NCBI RefSeq assembly: GCF_000485595.1
Contig: NW_014577258.1
Location: 385,602 to 414,944 of the forward strand
DNA: 29,343 nt
Direction of reading: 5' to 3'
Origin: Priapulus caudatus
Lineage: Eukaryota; Priapulida; Priapulimorpha; Priapulimorphida; Priapulidae
Shown here: piece after piece, positions 19,201 through 27,469 of the stretch
Layout: each line of letters opens with the position of its first letter
How positions within the stretch are numbered: the first letter of the stretch is position 1
The notes under the pieces: generated by a model
Database searches by the model: none
What the model was told of the DNA's origin: nothing
What the model saw: the letters and a program-made list of their open reading frames with translations, nothing else
Position numbers and translations under genes: made by a program

Positions 19201-21020
19201 CGATTTTATCCAATCAGATAGCCAGGGATGAGAATGACAATTTGTGTTTTCAGCCGGTCCAGGGGCCGCAGGCCGGTCAGGTCCAGGGCGATGCCTGGTC
19301 AGGGGGTCAGGGGCTGCTTTAATACGTACATAATGACATATGTATTATAAACAGAGCGCCAACGCACGCTTTATTTGCTACGTCGAAAAAACAGAACGTC
19401 GTTGGCGAGAAGTGAAACAGTTCTGACCTACGTTTCCTACGTAGTATGAGGGGCACACGAGCGTATTTTTTCGCCCGATCGCGGCGAATTTTAAAATCGC
19501 TCGAAAAACTCGCCCGTGCATGTGCCCGTTCACGTCGACGACGATTTCGTACGCCCGTACGAATCGCCCGTATAAAAAATGTTAGATATTTTCGGCCGAT
19601 TATTTAAGCCGGCGGATTGATCCCGCTGAAATTCGCTCGTCTGCCTGTGTCCAGGCGTATATTTGTCGAGCGAATAAACCAATCGGACGTGTTGTTGATA
19701 TCATGTTGATCCGTCGAGTGGCGTACGCGTACGCCTATCAATTCGCTACGTGTGCCTTCGTGATCAGCGTATAAATTCGCTGACGATTTTAATCGTCGCG
19801 ATCGGGCGAAAAAATACGCTTGGTGCCCCTAGCTCTAGTACTATAGCCCGTACACTTGCCGCAGGCTATGTACGCCTGCGGCAACTGTAGCAGGCTAGAG
19901 TTAGTGTGCACTAGCATACCACGTGAAACAGTCGCAGAGCTGGCCCGCGCGCTACTTAATAAACGAGCCCCAAGGTCACGCGTGCGCCGGCGCTTTTGAC
20001 GCGGCGCGCGCGTTTTCGATCGATCGCGTACTATAGGGATCCGGCCTGCGTAGCACGCGCACACATAACACACACACGTGCGGCGTACGTCTGACAATCT
20101 CAAACAGTGAACTAAAACGCGCGTGTCTATATGTACAACCGAACTATATTACATAGGAAGCCGTGTGCGCCGAGTGTTGCGATAAATCGAAATCTGAGCA
20201 CTTGTTTTGCGTCTGTGTTAACGCCGAACAGAAATTGTACTCGCCAAGATTTTATTTTGGCCTGTATATTTAGTTTTGGTATTTTTTAGTCGCCTAGAGA
20301 GGTTTTGTCGCCATTGCGACCGGCGCGACCGCTGTGTCGAGCACTGCAGAACTTTCAGGGAGTCACACGGACTCTGCATATGTCAAACCAGGGAGTCCGA
20401 CAGTAAATCAGAGAGTATTTGACTCCGGACTCCCGTTAATTTCGCACCCTGTAAGTATAGGGCCATAATAAAAATGTTGTTTGTTTGCCCTCACCCGACC
20501 GACCCGCCAAAAAGGGCCGACTCAAACATTTTTATTGATTTTTCACATTCTTTTTTTTTTTACAAATTGTATCACTGTACATTATATAAATCTGCAGCAA
20601 TACATTATATGTACCAAGCAAAACAAACACTCAACATAAAAGCTATCTCCACACAAGCACACCCGAGCATGTAGACACCATGCTGAATTTGTAAAAAAGA
20701 CCCCCCTAAAAAAAAGCCTACCTACCTACCCAAACTTTTCAGCCTGGGTCGGGTGAGGGCAAACAATTTTTTTTTAAATTGTGGCCTAGGTGATAATCAC
20801 AAGGATACTGCCGTAAGCGTCGGTGAAGCCGTCGTTGAGCATCCACATGACGATGCTCTTCACGTCGCGCTGCAGCGGGTGACCGACGCACGTGTACACG
20901 TTGTCCTCGTCGACGACGTCGTACGCCATCGACGCGCTCTGCAGCACGTTCAGCGCCCGCCGCATGTCGCCGCCCGCCAGCGCCACCAGCGCCCCCATGC
21001 CGTCGTCCGTCACGTTAACC
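16110..21020 (-). CDS. RFC5: RFC5 (clamp loader subunit), last four coding exons
   Basis: RFC5 is a small AAA+ subunit of replication factor C, which loads PCNA on DNA; its paralogous partners are RFC2, RFC3 and RFC4. The four exons, joined in phase, cover about the last 150 of 340 residues. They include the sensor-2 motif GDMRRALNVLQ, then YTCVGHPLQRDV, then LELKTAKGLALQDMLTEVH, then VRLHLLEKMADVEYRL, then GAFQVARDMTVKEAVALV and stop. Each block matches the vertebrate order (GDMRRALNILQ, YTCTGHPL, LKTLKGLALHDILTEIH, VRIHLLTKMADIEYRL, AFQVTRDL). The Walker A/B half lies outside the window. This copy has a few indels, and the consensus of both copies gives the intact frame. Its introns hold two exon-edge arrays and the nested transposons. 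Confidence 0.92.
16216..16502 (-). other. RFC5 last intron
   Basis: AT-rich, with nothing recognised. It is duplicated at about 21737-22034. Confidence 0.5.
16503..16555 (-). CDS. RFC5: RFC5 exon, LLEKMADVE block (indel-damaged)
   Basis: The acceptor is GTTGCAG and the donor GTAGA|GTAAGT. It is 53 nt against 55 in the second copy. The intact version encodes DFPLHVRLHLLEKMADV, matching vertebrate DFPSSVRIHLLTKMADI. Here small indels break the frame. Confidence 0.88.
16648..16880 (-). repeat. ~33-bp tandem array seeded by an RFC5 donor
   Basis: Seven or eight loose copies of an ACTTACTTCTATGTACATA-like phrase spaced about 30-36 bp. The rightmost is the real exon end and donor (16866-16883). 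On the minus strand each unit reads like the exon end followed by GTAAGT, so copies of a splice donor are strung along the intron. Confidence 0.8.
16871..16946 (-). CDS. RFC5: RFC5 exon, GLALQDMLTE block
   Basis: The acceptor is TGCGCAAAG and the donor AGAA|GTAAGT. It is 76 nt; the intact version at 22411-22488 is 78 nt. It encodes ILELKTAKGLALQDMLTEVH and then KYVHR, matching vertebrate ITELKTLKGLALHDILTEIH, LFVHR. Two bases are missing in the ELKTAK region here. Confidence 0.92.
16947..17470 (-). other. RFC5 intron, unique part
   Basis: AT-rich intron sequence with no exon, and duplicated at about 22489-23052. A plus-strand exon-like segment near 17170-17210 is poorly conserved between the copies. 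Confidence 0.5.
17471..18485 (-). repeat. 71-bp minisatellite seeded by the RFC5 20809 exon end
   Basis: About 14 units. The phrase GATAATCACAAGGATATTGC, TGTAAGC.TCTGTGAAGCTGT in each unit matches the end of the RFC5 exon and its donor at 20791-20835 (GATAATCACAAGGATACTGC, CGTAAGCGTCGGTGAAGCCGT). In the units the donor GT has become AT on the coding strand. The minus-strand frames (SFTDAYSNILVII repeated) echo the exon's FTDAYG. Confidence 0.92.
19088..19168. repeat. Inverted repeat / hairpin
   Basis: GGAGCTACATATAAC near 19099 and the reversed GTTATATGTAGCTTCTTGGG near 19139 can pair over about 25 bases with few mismatches, and a second CATATAACTG lies between. It is probably an internal palindrome of the 1.64-kb element. 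Confidence 0.75.
19450..19829. mobile_element. CpG-rich 380-bp element with long inverted ends
   Basis: The left end GGGGCAC then GAGCGTATTTTTTCGCCCGA is mirrored at the right end, where the reverse complement begins GGGGCACCAAGCGTATTTTT, giving about 38 paired bases. The interior is dense in CG, GCG and TCG, unlike the surroundings. I cannot define a convincing target duplication. It resembles a foldback or Harbinger-like MITE. Confidence 0.75.
19855..19883. repeat. Perfect 11-bp stem hairpin
   Basis: TTGCCGCAGGC and GCCTGCGGCAA pair perfectly around a 7-base loop (TATGTAC). It lies 25 bp outside the CpG-rich element. No transcription role is evident. Confidence 0.8.
20460..20786. mobile_element. 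Tc1/mariner-type MITE, 327 bp
   Basis: Both ends carry an inverted repeat of about 40 bp (GGGCCATAATAAAAATG then TTTGCCCTCACCCGACC; mirrored at the right as GGTCGGGTGAGGGCAAA then GTGGCC). It is flanked by TA (20458-20459 and 20787-20788). Removing it with one TA restores the 71-bp array sequence TATAGGTGATAATCAC, so the empty site is directly visible. TA targeting is the mark of Tc1/mariner elements. The interior is T/A runs without a coding frame. Confidence 0.88.
20809..21020 (-). CDS. RFC5: RFC5 exon with sensor-2 motif
   Basis: The acceptor is GCTCGCAG and the donor GGCA|GTATCC; it is 212 nt. It encodes VNVTDDGMGALVALAGGDMR, then RALNVLQSASMAYDVV, YTCVGHPLQRDVKSIVMWML and NDGFTDAYG. It aligns without gaps to vertebrate RFC5 (KVDISEDGMKALVTLSSGDMR and following). 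The GDMRR arginines belong to the AAA+ sensor-2 region. It is clean and GC-rich. The last 15 or so bases plus the donor are the seed of the 71-bp array. Confidence 0.94.
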
Positions 21021-21500
21021 CTGCGAGCAAACACACACGTCAACGCCAGTCTGCGAAATTAACCACTGGCCCGGTATCCGAGGCCAGTAAATTTTTCGTG
21101 GGGCCAACGAAACTGGTAAATGAACAAGCCCGATGGACCAGTGAAAAAAAATGGAGTAAATGGTATATAATTATTAATGATATTTCAGCTTCTTTATGTG
21201 ATGATCAGTCTGAGAATTTACCGAAATGCCCGATATTTTGTATGAAAATTTACCGATATTTACCGATAGGGCATCATATTCCCGATCTTAAGTAGGGGTC
21301 TTAAGTAAGTAACTAGTCAACACCATGCGTGTTTGCCGCCGCTAGAATTCGCAAAAACTTCCGGTTTCCAGTCCGGTTCGGTTTCTCTTTTCATAATATG
21401 ATGATCATTGATTCGGGCCTGTAAAACCTAGTGTGGGCCAGTGAATTATACATTTCTACAGGCCCGCTGGGCCAATGAGGGTGGAAGTTTTTCGTGCAGA
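21021..21500 (-). other. RFC5 intron upstream of the sensor-2 exon
   Basis: No exon seen. A palindromic stretch of GGCCAGTNNAT...TGGGCCAGTG phrases around 21070-21150 and 21415-21475 suggests degenerate inverted repeats, possibly the ends of another MITE (GCCCGATGGACCAGTG, TGGGCCAGTGAATTA, GGCCCGCTGGGCCAATG). Confidence 0.4.
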
Positions 21501-21565
21501 CTGCAACGCCCACCAGGGTCCCCATGCCATTGTTCGTCACCTTGATGATACACACGTGACGATCA
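21500..21565 (-). pseudogene. Decayed fragment of the RFC5 sensor-2 exon start
   Basis: On the minus strand it reads KVTNNGMGTLVGV after an AG, against VNVTDDGMGALVAL in the real exon. It includes sequence resembling the upstream intron (CACGTGTGTATCATCAAG against CGTGTGTGTTTGCTCGCAG). It is a copied exon edge, present also in the second copy at about 27275-27350. Confidence 0.75.
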
Positions 21566-21676
21566 TGCGGTGTCACACCGCGCACGAAACGTTTGAATGC
21601 CAATGAGATCGGTGAGAGCATGCGTGTGCAAAACAAGTGTAGCATCAGTGGCTGGGGTGCACTGCACCCAACTCTT

Positions 21677-21736
21677 AATGCTCCTAACAGTGCTGCGAGC
21701 TGCATCTTCTCACTCGTTCCTGCTGCCAGTCTGTAC
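21677..21736 (-). pseudogene. RFC5: RFC5 terminal exon copy, 3' truncated
   Basis: It encodes YRLAAGTSEKMQLAALLGA, the best reading of this segment (vertebrate YRLSVGTNEKIQLSSLIAA). It then switches abruptly to TTAAGAGTTGGGTGCAG, sequence related to the 23-bp array flank, so the normal C-terminus FQVARD and stop are absent. Confidence 0.85.
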
Positions 21737-22034
21737 CTATGAACGACAGACAACAGCGTTGGTACCAAACGTAATAAACAATCAAGTCTCACATGATATC
21801 ATGACTATTTGTGTGCAATAACACCTCATCAAAAGGTAACCATGTTGCCTAGGCTACACATTTAAATGGCACTGCTATTTGCTGGCACAGCTGACCTTTC
21901 CAGCAAAGTCCTAGAAGCTAACTCTAGTAGAGTGCAGCAACACCCCGCTGTGCCGACACAAGCCTTTTGACCAACAGATTCGTGTACTAACAAGGTATAT
22001 ATAAGAATCACTGCTTGCATTAACAAACACTTAC

Positions 22035-22089
22035 TCTACATCTGCCATCTTCTCAAGTAGGTGGAGCCTCACATGCAACGGGAAATCAA
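22035..22089 (-). CDS. RFC5: RFC5 exon copy, LLEKMADVE block, intact
   Basis: It is 55 nt with intact frame, encoding DFPLHVRLHLLEKMADV. It joins in phase to 22411-22488 (R-I-D) and to the terminal exon (GA|G). It is cleaner than the 16503-16555 version. Confidence 0.88.
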
Positions 22090-22189
22090 CTGCAAACAGG
22101 TAACAGCTACATTGCAATAACCATTCGTGGGTTCACAAAATTGAAGCAATTAGATGGACGCTAGAGCATTCATGTCACGGGTTTTACGT

Positions 22190-22420
22190 ACTTTGACAGA
22201 AATTTGGCGCGACTTTACTTCCATGTAAATGAGACATTGGTCATATATACTTACTTCTGAGTACATATGACATGATTTTACTTAATCTACGTACATGCGG
22301 CACAAACTTACCTAGTTCTACATACATATATCATGGATTTCACTTATTTCTATGATCATATGGCATGGATTTCATTTATTTCTACGTAAATATGGCAGGA
22401 TTTTACTTACTTCTATGTAC
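22190..22420 (-). repeat. ~33-bp donor-seeded array, second copy
   Basis: It matches 16648-16880, with about seven units of the ACTTACTTCTATGTACATA type. Confidence 0.75.
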
Positions 22421-22488
22421 ATACTTGTGCACTTCTGTAAGCATGTCCTGTAATGCGAGACCCTTAGCCGTTTTCAACTCCAGTATTT
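22411..22488 (-). CDS. RFC5: RFC5 exon copy, GLALQDMLTE block, intact
   Basis: It is 78 nt, the full expected length, encoding ILELKTAKGLALQDMLTEVH and KYVHR without frameshift. The donor is GTAAGT. Confidence 0.9.
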
Positions 22489-23052
22489 CTTTGCGACAGG
22501 TTAAGAAAAGGTTAAAAGTTAGCTAAGATTAGGTTAGCTCACTTTAGCTAAGATTAGGTTAGCTCACTGAGCGTTCTGTACGACATGTGTGCTTCTTGAT
22601 TTCTAATTCAAAGTCTTCAATTTCTTCTTCTTTTTGTCACTTCATGGCCAATTTCGATAATGGATTTTGAGTAACGGTTAAGCATTACATAAAAAAAATT
22701 GGGGCATAGTGGTAGAGGAGATAATAATGACACTGTTGCAGGCATCAATGAAGCTCATTTCAGCATGATAGAGGTAAGGATACGACCGAGTTATATGCTA
22801 TGTTATTATTTAGTCTTGTTCCGGATATTTTTGTTTAAAAAAAAAGTGCGTAGCCTGCAGCCCAGCATTTTTAGTGAAATTATAGAATAAAATAGCTTCG
22901 ATAAAAAATTGTGGCTACTGTGAAAAGTATAGAACCTATTTGTAAAAACAAGGTAAATATCTTCTTTTTACATCAGTACATTGTGAATTTTAACCTCAAT
23001 TAAGATTGTAAATAGGAAATCTGGCCTACATTAAACCCAGTATGCTATGTAA

Positions 23053-24094
23053 GTGATGACAACAACAAGGATATTGCTGTAAGTGACTGTGAAGCTGTAA
23101 CTGCAGCATGGCAGTGATAAGTATAGGTGATAATCACAAGGATATTGCTGTAAGCGTCTGTGAAGCTGTAACTGCAGCATGGCAGTGATAAGTATAGGTG
23201 ATAATCACAAGGATATTGCTGTAAGCATCTGTGAAGCTGTAACTGCAGCATGGCAGTGATAGGTATAGCTGATGACAACAACAAGGACATTGTTGTAAGC
23301 GTCTGTGAAAGGGAACTGTAAACTGCAGCATGGCATGATAAAGTATAGTGATCTCACACACGGATATTGCTGAGCATCTGTGAAACTGTAACTGCACATG
23401 CAGTGGATAAGTATAGGGTGCTGATAATCACAAGGATATTGCTGTAAGCATTCTGTGAAACGTAACTGGCAGCATGGCAGTGGATAAGTATCAGTGATAA
23501 GCAACAAACTAAGGGACTTGCTGTGAGTATCTGTGAAAAACTGTAACTGCAGCATGGCAGTGATAGGTAATAGCTGATAATCACAAGGATATGCTGTAAG
23601 CATCTCGTGACGCTGTAAGCAGCATGGCAGTGATAAAGTATAAGCCTGATAATCACAAGGATATGCTTAAGGTCATCTTAGTGACTGCGTAACTGGCAAG
23701 CATGGCAGGATAAAGTATGCTGATAATCACAGGAAATTGCTGTAAGCGTCTGTAAGCTGTAACTGCAGCATGGCAGTGATAAGTATAGCTGAGACAACAT
23801 GACAAGGATATTGCTTGTAACATCTGTGAACACTGTAACTGCAGGCATGGCAGTGATAACCAGTATAGTGATAATCACAAGATATTGCTGTACAGCATCT
23901 GTGACAGCTGTAACTGGCAGCATGGGCAGTGATACGATAAGCTGATAATCCAAGGATTGGCTGTAAGCACTAGTAAACTGTAACTGGGCAGCATGGCTAG
24001 TGACATCGTATACGCTGATGTACAACAATCAAGGAATTGTTGTAAGCATGCTGTGAAACTGTAAACTGCAGCGCATGGCAGTAGAATAAGTACA
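23053..24094 (-). repeat. 71-bp minisatellite, second copy
   Basis: About 14 units. The first four (23053-23270) are clean and exactly 71 bp apart; later units accumulate many one-base indels. Confidence 0.9.
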
Positions 24095-26140
24095 GGGATA
24101 GAAATTACCTTTTGAAAAGGGAGTCGCTACCTCAAAAGAGGGAGTCCACAGCAAAATAGGGAGTCGGCGCAGCTTGAGTTCAAAATAAAGGATATTAATC
24201 ATAAGCGGCATGTGCTATTTTTAAGATTCATGCAGTGCACGTCTGCTCAGCTGAAAAATCAGTAATTCAGCGAGGACGGCTCCCGAATAAACTAGTTAGT
24301 ATGGCAGAAGCACGTGCTTGACACTCGGTCAGCCGAAGCTGCCCAAAATTTTTTTTTTTGGGCCACCAAGAGAATTTAATTTTCTACTGGGCCCAAAATG
24401 AAAAGTGTAGCCCAATTTTCATTGCATTTTTCGGTTAAAATATAATCATAACCATAACGACACATATTAATATGATACATGTGTAATGCAGTATTTGTAT
24501 AGGTGTGCGCCAGCTACTTGTTATGATTGTAAGGCCCCCTATCTGTGATATGGCAGGGTCTTCTTTACTGAAAAAGGAAAATTTGGAACGCATAAGTTTT
24601 CTCGCTGATGACGACGCTCTTCAAAAAACTCCACGCGTACCGCCATGATTTTTCTTTCTTTCGGCTTCAGCCTCGTTGCTAACGGTAACGCCCCGTGACG
24701 TAATCCGTCATGTCGCGACTACGAAAGGAGCTACATATAACTGTATACAGCATAACTACATATAACTGTTATATTGTAGCATTCTTGGGTACTACCAGTA
24801 TTTCGATTGTTAGCTGTCGGAGCTAGCTCGATTTTATCCAATCAGATAGCCAGGGAGAGAATGACAAATTTGTGTTTCAGCCCCAGGGTCCAGGGCCGCA
24901 GCCGGTGCAGGTCCAAAGGGCGATGCCTGTCAGGCGGTTCAGGGGGGCTGTTAATAGCTACATAATCGACATATGATTATAAACAGAGCGCACCAGACGC
25001 ACCAGTCTTTATTGCTAGCGTCGAAAAAACCAGAACGTCGTGGCGAGAATGAAACAGTTCTGACCTACGTTTCCTACGTAGTAATGAGGGCAGCACGAGA
25101 CGTATTTTTCGGCCGATGCGCGCCATTTTAAAATCGCTCGAAAACTCGCCCCGGCATGTGCCCGTTCACGGTCGACATGACGATTTCTCGTAGCCGGTAC
25201 GAACATCGCCCGTATAAAAATGTTAGATTATTTTCGGCCGATTATTTAAGCCGGCGGATTGATGCGACGCTGAGAATTCGCTCGTCTGCCTGTGTCCGGG
25301 CGCTACCTTTTGTCGAGGCGAATAAACCAATCGTACGTTGTTGGTGATATCATTGTTGATCGCGAGTGGCAGTAGCGCGTACGCTATCAATTCGCTACGT
25401 GTGCCCCTTCGTGATCTCGCAGCGTATAAATTTCGCTGACGATTTTAATCGTCGCGATCGGTGCGAAAAATACGCTTGGTGCCCCGAAGCTCTATACTAT
25501 AGCCCGCAGACACTTGCCGCAGGCTATGTACCCTGCGGCAACTGTACGCAGGCTGAGCTGAGTGTGCAAACGCTAGCATACCACGGTGGAAACAGTCGCA
25601 GAAGCCGGCCGCGCGGCTACTTCAATAAAATGAGCCCCAAAGGTCACACGTGCCGCGGCGCTTTTTGACTCGCGGCGCGGCGGTTTTCGATCGACCGCGA
25701 CTATAGGGATGCCTGGCCCTGCGTAGGCAACGCGCACACAATACACGACAAACGTGCAGGCGTACGTCTGACAATATGCAAGCAGTCGAACTAAACGGCC
25801 GTGTCTAATATTCTAACCGAACATATTACATAGGAAGCCAGCGATGTCGCGCCAGAGTGTTGCGATAATCGAAGTCTGAGCACTGTTGCTCATGTGTAAG
25901 CGCCGAACAGAAATTGTACTCGCCAAGATTTATTTGGCCTGTAATATTTAGTTTTGGTATCTTTTTAGTCGCCTAGCAAGGTTTTGGTCGCCATTGCGAT
26001 CCTGGACGGCGACCGCTGTGTCGAGCACTGCAGAACTTTCAGGGAAGTCACACGGACTCCTGCATATTGTCCAAACCAGGAGTCGCGACAGTAAATCAGG
26101 GCGTATTTGACTCCGCCTCCCGTTAATTTCGTACCGTCTG
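24095..26140. mobile_element. Second copy of the nested hAT-like insertion
   Basis: It corresponds to 18486-20451, with GGGATAGAAATTA at the left and TAAGTATA after the right end. It includes the CpG-rich inverted-end element (about 25086-25485) and the hairpins. It is indel-rich. Confidence 0.8.
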
Positions 26141-26149
26141 TAAGTATAC

Positions 26150-26475
26150 GGGCATAATAAAAATGTTGTTTGTTGCCCTCAACCACGCCCGCCAAAAAAG
26201 GCGACTCAATAACAATTTTATTGATTATTTCACATTTTTTTTTTTTAGCAAATGTATCAGCTGTACATTATATAAATCTGCTAGGCAATACATTATATGT
26301 ACCAAGCAAAACAAACACTCCACAGAAAAGCTATCTCCAGCACAAGCACACCTCGAGCATAGTAACACCATGCTGAATTTGTAAAAAAAAAAAACCAAAA
26401 CAAGCTACCTACCATAACCCAAATCTTTTTCAGGCCTGTCGGGTGAGGGCAAACATTTTTTTTTAAATTGTGGCC
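26150..26475. mobile_element. Second copy of the Tc1/mariner-type MITE
   Basis: It matches 20460-20786, with TA at both edges and the same CCCTCA / GGTGAGGGCAAAC inverted ends, with indels. Confidence 0.8.
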
Positions 26476-26497
26476 TAAGGATAAATCACCAGGATAC

Positions 26498-26730
26498 TGC
26501 CGTAAAGCGTCGTGAAGCCATGGTTGAGCATCCAGCATGACGATGCTCATTCACGTCGGGCGCTGCCAGCGGTGCGACGCACGTGTACACGTTGTCCTCG
26601 TCGACCGACTGTCGTACGCACATCCGAACGCGCTCTGGGCAGCACGTTCAGCCGGACCCGCCGGCATGTCGCCGCCCGCCAGCGCCAACCAGCGCGCCGA
26701 ACCATACGCCGGCGTCCCGTCACGTTAACC
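26498..26730 (-). pseudogene. RFC5: RFC5 sensor-2 exon copy, frame broken
   Basis: The same splice sites as 20809-21020 can be seen (donor GCAGTATCC; acceptor GCTCGCAG), but about 20 extra bases scattered through it destroy the frame. Confidence 0.85.
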
Positions 26731-26744
26731 CTGCGAGCAAAACA

Positions 26745-26835
26745 CACACGTCAACGCCCACCAGGGTCCCCCAAAAAAGCGTTGTTCGGGCACGTAACCC
26801 TGCGAGTCAAGCACACACGTCAACGCCAGTCTGCG
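26745..26835 (-). repeat. Extra tandem copy of the RFC5 exon acceptor edge
   Basis: CGTAACCCTGCGAG and CACACACGTCAACGCC recur about 75-80 bp from the same words at 26723-26757. A CCACCAGGGTCCCC phrase like that of the 21500-21565 fragment lies between. The first RFC5 copy has only one such unit at this place. Confidence 0.75.
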
Positions 26836-27269
26836 ACCCATTAACACAGCTGCCCCGGTATCGAGGCCAGTAAATTTTTTCGTGGGCCAACGACAACTGG
26901 TAAATGAACAAGCCCGATGGGCCAGTAAAAAAAAAGGAGTAAATGGTATATAATCTATTAAGATATTTCAAGGCTTCTTTTATGCTGATGACAGTCTGAG
27001 AATTGTACCTGAAATGGCCCGAATTTTGTATGAAAATTTACGCGCCCTATTTACCGAAGGGCATCATATTCCCGATCTTAAGTAGGGAAGTAACTTAGTC
27101 AACACCATGCGTGTTTGTCGGCGCTAGAATCGCAAAACTTCCGTTTCCAGTCGGCGGTTTCGTTCTCTTCATAATATGATATCCTTGATTCGGGCCTGTA
27201 AAACCTAAGTGTGGGCCAGTGAATTAGAAGCATTTCTACAGGCCGCGCTGGCAAATGAGGGTGAATTTT

Positions 27270-27355
27270 TCGTGCAGACTGCAAACGCCCACAGCAGGGT
27301 CCCCCATAGTCTATTGTTCGTCATCGCCCGCTTGATGATGACAACAGACGTGACG
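27270..27355 (-). pseudogene. Second copy of the decayed RFC5 exon fragment
   Basis: It matches 21500-21565 (GCAGACTGCA, CAGGGTCCCC, ATTGTTCGTCA, GACGTGACGATCAT) with added indels. Confidence 0.65.
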
Positions 27356-27469
27356 ATCATCGGTGTACACCGCCACAAAACGTTGAATGGCAATAAGAAT
27401 TGAGATCGTGAGAGCATGCGTTGTGCAAAATCAAGTGAGCATTTAGTGGCTGGGGTGGCTAACGACCAC

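Larger units (their letters stand above)
18702..20345. mobile_element. 1.64-kb insertion inside the hAT-like MITE
   Basis: It is bounded by GCAGAAC on both sides (18695-18701 and 20346-20352). Its ends are inverted: AGTGCTGACAC and, reversed, AGTGCTCGACAC. The empty site is seen in the 13051-13386 copy, where GCAGAA runs straight into TTTTCAGGG. It is probably another non-autonomous hAT-like element; I see no transposase frame. It contains the 380-bp palindromic-ended element and two hairpins. Confidence 0.8.
18486..20451. mobile_element. hAT-like element with a nested insertion
   Basis: It is flanked by a perfect 8-bp duplication TAAGTATA (18478-18485 and 20452-20459) inside a 71-bp array unit. 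The ends are GGGATAGAAATTAAC and, reversed, CAGGGTGCGAAATTAAC. The two outer parts (18486-18701 and 20346-20451) together equal the 336-bp element at 13051-13386, so the 1.64 kb between them is a later insertion. Confidence 0.88.

Noticed and set aside
22720-22775. Plus-strand exon-like segment between TTGCAG and GAG|GTAAGG
   Set aside because: The matching sequence in the first copy (about 17160-17215) lacks the acceptor and keeps no frame, and its strand is opposite to RFC5.
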